Below are positions 7,869-9,678 of a stretch of DNA of 9,678 nucleotides, piece by piece. A program made the translations under genes and the position numbers. Under the pieces are notes generated by a model. That model did not search any database. It had not been told where the DNA came from and saw only the letters and a list, made by a program, of their open reading frames with translations. This DNA comes from JBBQIY01 sp964618405 (GTDB taxonomy: Bacteria > Verrucomicrobiota > Kiritimatiellia > RFP12 > UBA3636), in contig CAZUAY010000153.1 of the NCBI GenBank assembly GCA_964618405.1, positions 1 through 9,678 of the forward strand, given 5' to 3'. Within the stretch, counting starts at the first letter, position 1; every line of letters starts with the position of its first letter.

Positions 7869-7976
7869 TCCATCAGCCCCAACCACGAGGTTGGGGACGT
7901 GTATCTGGGCGAAAGGGATGCCGTTACGGAAGATCTGAGAAGTCCTCCCTGGATGTGTCCGCGTATTCATTCTGCC

Positions 7977-8007
7977 ACTCGCCACTGATGACTCGCGACT
8001 CGCAACT
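7977..8007 (-). repeat. Inverted heptamer copies (ACTCGCN), degenerate
   Basis: The same heptamer on the opposite strand: ACTCGCC at 7977-7983, then ACTCGCG and ACTCGCA at 7991-8004, followed by ACT. The first copy is separated from the others by a 7-base degenerate unit, ACTGATG. It mirrors the five-copy array at 7834-7868 and forms part of the inner inverted repeat. Copy numbers differ between the arms, as expected for independent slippage. Confidence 0.75.
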
Positions 8008-8090
8008 GTAATCGGGCAGTCAACGGGGGTGAGGTCAAAGCTTGTTCTTTGGGGCTTTCCACTCAAACCCCGGCGACTGACCGATTACAT

Positions 8091-8127
8091 AAAAAAGCCC
8101 TGAGAAACTGTTGTTTCTCAGGGCTTT
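8091..8127 (-). terminator. Intrinsic terminator, probably of the tRNA-fMet gene
   Basis: A perfect 15-bp stem (8094-8108 with 8113-8127, AAAGCCCTGAGAAAC) and a 4-base loop. On the minus strand it is followed by a run of six T (8091-8096). It lies 3 bases past the CCA end of the tRNA fragment, in the right place and direction to end tRNA transcription. It would also insulate the BREX operon from transcription coming from the right. Confidence 0.88.
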
Positions 8128-8130
8128 AGA

Positions 8131-8178
8131 TGGTTGCGGGAGTTAGATTTGAACTAACGACCTTCAGGTTATGAGCCT
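8131..8178 (-). pseudogene. 3' fragment of tRNA-fMet (attachment site of the integrase)
   Basis: The minus strand reads the 3' two-thirds of an initiator tRNA: AGG-CTCATAA-CCTGA (anticodon CAT), the variable segment AGGTC, a perfect T arm GTTAG-TTCAAAT-CTAAC, and the acceptor end TCCCGCA-A-CCA. The A at position 72 (CCCGCAACCA) is the hallmark of bacterial initiator tRNA-fMet and separates it from elongator tRNA-Met. Upstream of the anticodon stem there is no D arm or 5' acceptor strand; the sequence changes to unrelated DNA leading to the integrase gene. The identity ends at the anticodon stem-loop, a common crossover position for tyrosine integrases. It is therefore an att core copy rather than a working tRNA gene. 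Confidence 0.87.
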
Positions 8179-8331
8179 TACGTGTAAAGCACATATACGC
8201 CTGAAAGCATGGGTGTTTCATGACTGTTCATTTTCCGTTTGTGTCGTTATTTGTGTTTTCGGCTTGCTCATTTTGCCAATATTTGCCAAACTGTTTCACA
8301 AAGCAACAGATGATAGAAAGCGAGGACTTCT
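8179..8331 (+). promoter_or_regulatory. Integrase upstream region with ribosome binding site
   Basis: A 153-base non-coding leader between the att core and the integrase start. GAGGA at 8322-8326 sits 5 bases before the ATG. A partly symmetric stretch at 8181-8200 (CGTGTAAAGCACATATACG) next to the att core could be an integrase or excisionase arm site, but this is only a guess. No clear promoter was identified. Confidence 0.45.
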
Positions 8332-9678
8332 ATGGGAGTGGAAATCAGAAAGCGAAAAAACGGCACCCCGATTCCGCACTGGTATGGATCTTACCGAGAC
8401 CGGAATGGGAAGCGAGTTGTCACGCCACTCAAAGAGCCACTACCCAGAGATATACCCGAGTCATTATTGGAGATGGGCACGCCTGTGTTTGAGGCTAGTC
8501 GGGCAAGGGCTGAAAAAGAGCTTGCTGAGTTCAAGACCGATGCACGTGCAAGGGGGCGGGCCGACAATTTGACCGAACGACTGATTGAAAGCAGGACTGG
8601 GCGCAAGTGGAAAGAAACCCAACTAGCCGACCTACCCGAGTTTGTCGAGACTATGTCGGGCAAACGAACTAAGGGCTGGAAGGATTGGCAGGTTTCCGTT
8701 GTGAGGCGATTCGCCGATTGGGCAACCCCGCGTGGTTTGCGGACGGTCCTAGACATTACACCCGAGGTGGCGGAGCGCTATATCGCGACCCTGTCCGAAC
8801 CAGACAAGGCAGGGAGGGCATTGACCCCTAAGACCATCAGGAACGTGAAAGGGGTGCTGGGCTTTGTACTGGGCCGTATATTGCCAACAGGAATTGACGA
8901 TCCGTTCAAGAATATTCGCATCGAAACCCCTGAGGGCGGTGAGACTGCGCACAGGAAGCCGCTGACCGCCCAAGAGGTGGACAGGTTGCTCAAAGAGGCT
9001 AAATCTGATCCGTTTATCTTCCCTTTGATTGTGACAGCGCTCTCTACGGGATTGCGAAGGGGTGACGTGTGTCGCCTTAAATGGTCGAGCGTGAATCTGG
9101 AGACCGGGGCGTTGACCGTCAAGACATCGAAAACAAGTGCTGCCGTCACCCTCCCCATAATGGACACACTACGGACGGTTCTGGAGTGTGCCCTTGCCAA
9201 ACGAAAAGTGGACGCGGTTTTCGTATTTCCCGATGCCGAGAGAATGTTACGAGGCAACCCGGACGGAATAACCTATCGAGTCAAAAAAGTTTTTGCTCGT
9301 GCATTCGCTTCGCCCCAAAACTCGTCACAGGCACATGCAGACGCACCGCCAAGTGTAATCCTCACAAAGATACTCCCGGAAGTCCTGAAGGCTCTAGAGG
9401 ACGCGGAGATGACCATGAGTAGGCGTGAAAAGATTACGGACCTGCTGACACTTTATGCTAGCGGAAAATCATATCGGGAAATTCAAGCCGAGCGGGCGAT
9501 TTCATGCGGCGCCCTATCCAAGCTTTTTCATGAAGTCGAGGCCCTAACCAGAGTGCAGTTTTTACCGAACAAGAGTGCGAAGCCTGCCAGTCTCAAGCGA
9601 GCAGTCAAAGACATCACGAGGAAAGCGCGGATCGTTGGCATGCGGGATGCCAGTCAATATGACTTCCATGCCTTGAGG
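8332..9678 (+). CDS. int: Tyrosine recombinase/integrase, 3' end cut by window edge
   Basis: Site-specific recombinase, 449 codons with no stop, running off the right edge. It should catalyse integration and excision of a mobile element at the neighbouring tRNA-fMet 3' end. ATG at 8332 is the first possible ATG after an in-frame TAG at 8314 and has GAGGA 5 bases upstream. The N-terminal part (1-50) has an arm-type look (VEIRKRKNGTPIPHWYGSYR). A core-binding domain spans about 95-195 (helical, with TPKTIRNVKGVLGFVLGR). The catalytic domain starts near 208 (KPLTAQEVDRLL), with the box I arginine in STGLRRGDVCRLKW, a beta-strand lysine region TVKTSKTSAAVTLP, and HALR (the HxLR of box II) in the last visible codons. 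The second catalytic H/W and the tyrosine lie outside the window. An additional segment of roughly 110 residues, with helix-turn-helix-like sequence, separates the lysine region from HxLR. Confidence 0.88.
   Translation, partial: MGVEIRKRKNGTPIPHWYGSYRDRNGKRVVTPLKEPLPRDIPESLLEMGTPVFEASRARAEKELAEFKTDARARGRADNLTERLIESRTGRKWKETQLADLPEFVETMSGKRTKGWKDWQVSVVRRFADWATPRGLRTVLDITPEVAERYIATLSEPDKAGRALTPKTIRNVKGVLGFVLGRILPTGIDDPFKNIRIETPEGGETAHRKPLTAQEVDRLLKEAKSDPFIFPLIVTALSTGLRRGDVCRLKWSSVNLETGALTVKTSKTSAAVTLPIMDTLRTVLECALAKRKVDAVFVFPDAERMLRGNPDGITYRVKKVFARAFASPQNSSQAHADAPPSVILTKILPEVLKALEDAEMTMSRREKITDLLTLYASGKSYREIQAERAISCGALSKLFHEVEALTRVQFLPNKSAKPASLKRAVKDITRKARIVGMRDASQYDFHALR

Larger units (their letters stand above)
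7770..8088. mobile_element. Composite inverted-repeat element (REP/MITE-like, non-autonomous)
   Basis: About 320 bases with no credible gene, bounded by a 23-bp perfect inverted repeat (7770-7792 and 8066-8088, containing CGGTCAGTCGCCGGGG). Each end can also fold on itself. On the left, TAATCGGTC (7771-7779) pairs with GACCGATTA (7820-7828). On the right, 8007-8030 pairs with 8066-8089 at about 20 of 24 positions. Inside lies a second inverted repeat of 25 bp with two mismatches (7822-7846 and 7991-8015) that includes heptamer arrays. The core has an 8-bp hairpin CCCCAACC-ACGA-GGTTGGGG (7877-7896). Two inverted hairpin ends around a short core resemble REPIN or MITE elements mobilised in trans by REP-associated (RAYT/IS200-like) transposases. 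That assignment is inference: no transposase is in the window and no target duplication is evident. Confidence 0.6.

Noticed and set aside
7834..8015. CRISPR array or tRNA-like repeat
   Set aside because: The repeats are 7 bases long, contiguous without spacers, and mirrored; no cas genes are nearby.
7716..8066. 116-residue minus-strand open frame upstream of brxF
   Set aside because: It covers the inverted-repeat element almost exactly; the peptide includes low-complexity SQLATRNSQLAT from the heptamers and no domain.
8131..8210. Intact tRNA-fMet gene
   Set aside because: The D arm and 5' acceptor strand are missing, and the second base pair from the bottom of the anticodon stem is mismatched beyond the 48-base core.
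8171..8572. 133-residue plus-strand open frame overlapping the integrase
   Set aside because: It is in another frame over the first part of the integrase and starts inside the tRNA fragment; no homology is visible.

Overview
This is a draft-quality bacterial accessory region of about 50% G+C, with a 10-base run of N at 3477-3486 that marks a scaffold gap. Two modules lie on opposite sides of a broken tRNA gene. The organism is probably a proteobacterium, perhaps a gammaproteobacterium. The basis is weak: bacterial gene types, an initiator-tRNA fragment and general sequence style. No housekeeping gene is present to place it.

Left module (1-7664, all minus strand): the front part of a type 3 BREX phage-defence operon. 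In order of transcription it holds brxF (small P-loop ATPase), brxC (1239-residue DUF6079-type ATPase), a Schlafen/AlbA_2 ATP-binding protein of the COG2865 type with a tandem 4-residue repeat, and the pglX-type DNA methyltransferase, which runs off the left edge. brxF, brxC and the AlbA_2 gene are separated by only 3 and 4 bases, so they are almost certainly one transcript; pglX follows after about 120 bases. The known BREX-3 partners brxHII, pglZ and brxA are expected beyond the left edge. In BREX the methyltransferase marks host DNA, while the ATPases and PglZ help block replication of unmarked phage DNA.

Middle (7665-8130): no gene. It holds a roughly 320-bp structure built from nested inverted repeats (a 23-bp perfect outer repeat, a 25-bp inner repeat with two mismatches, and arrays of a GCGAGTN heptamer). 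It looks like a non-autonomous REP/MITE-like element sitting just upstream of the BREX operon. It is followed by a strong intrinsic terminator with a 15-bp perfect stem.

Right module (8131-9678): a 48-nt 3' fragment of a tRNA-fMet gene (anticodon loop to CCA, minus strand), then a tyrosine recombinase gene (plus strand) running off the right edge. This is the usual signature of an element integrated into the 3' end of a tRNA. The integrase carries an extra helix-turn-helix-like segment in front of its HxLR box. The fragment's orientation places the integrase element to the right and the BREX operon outside it, unless the islands are tandem or the molecule is circular.

The points most worth a second look are the AlbA_2 gene inside the BREX-3 operon with its expandable repeat, the composition break inside the methyltransferase gene, the composite inverted-repeat element upstream of brxF, and the topology of the tRNA-fMet attachment site.
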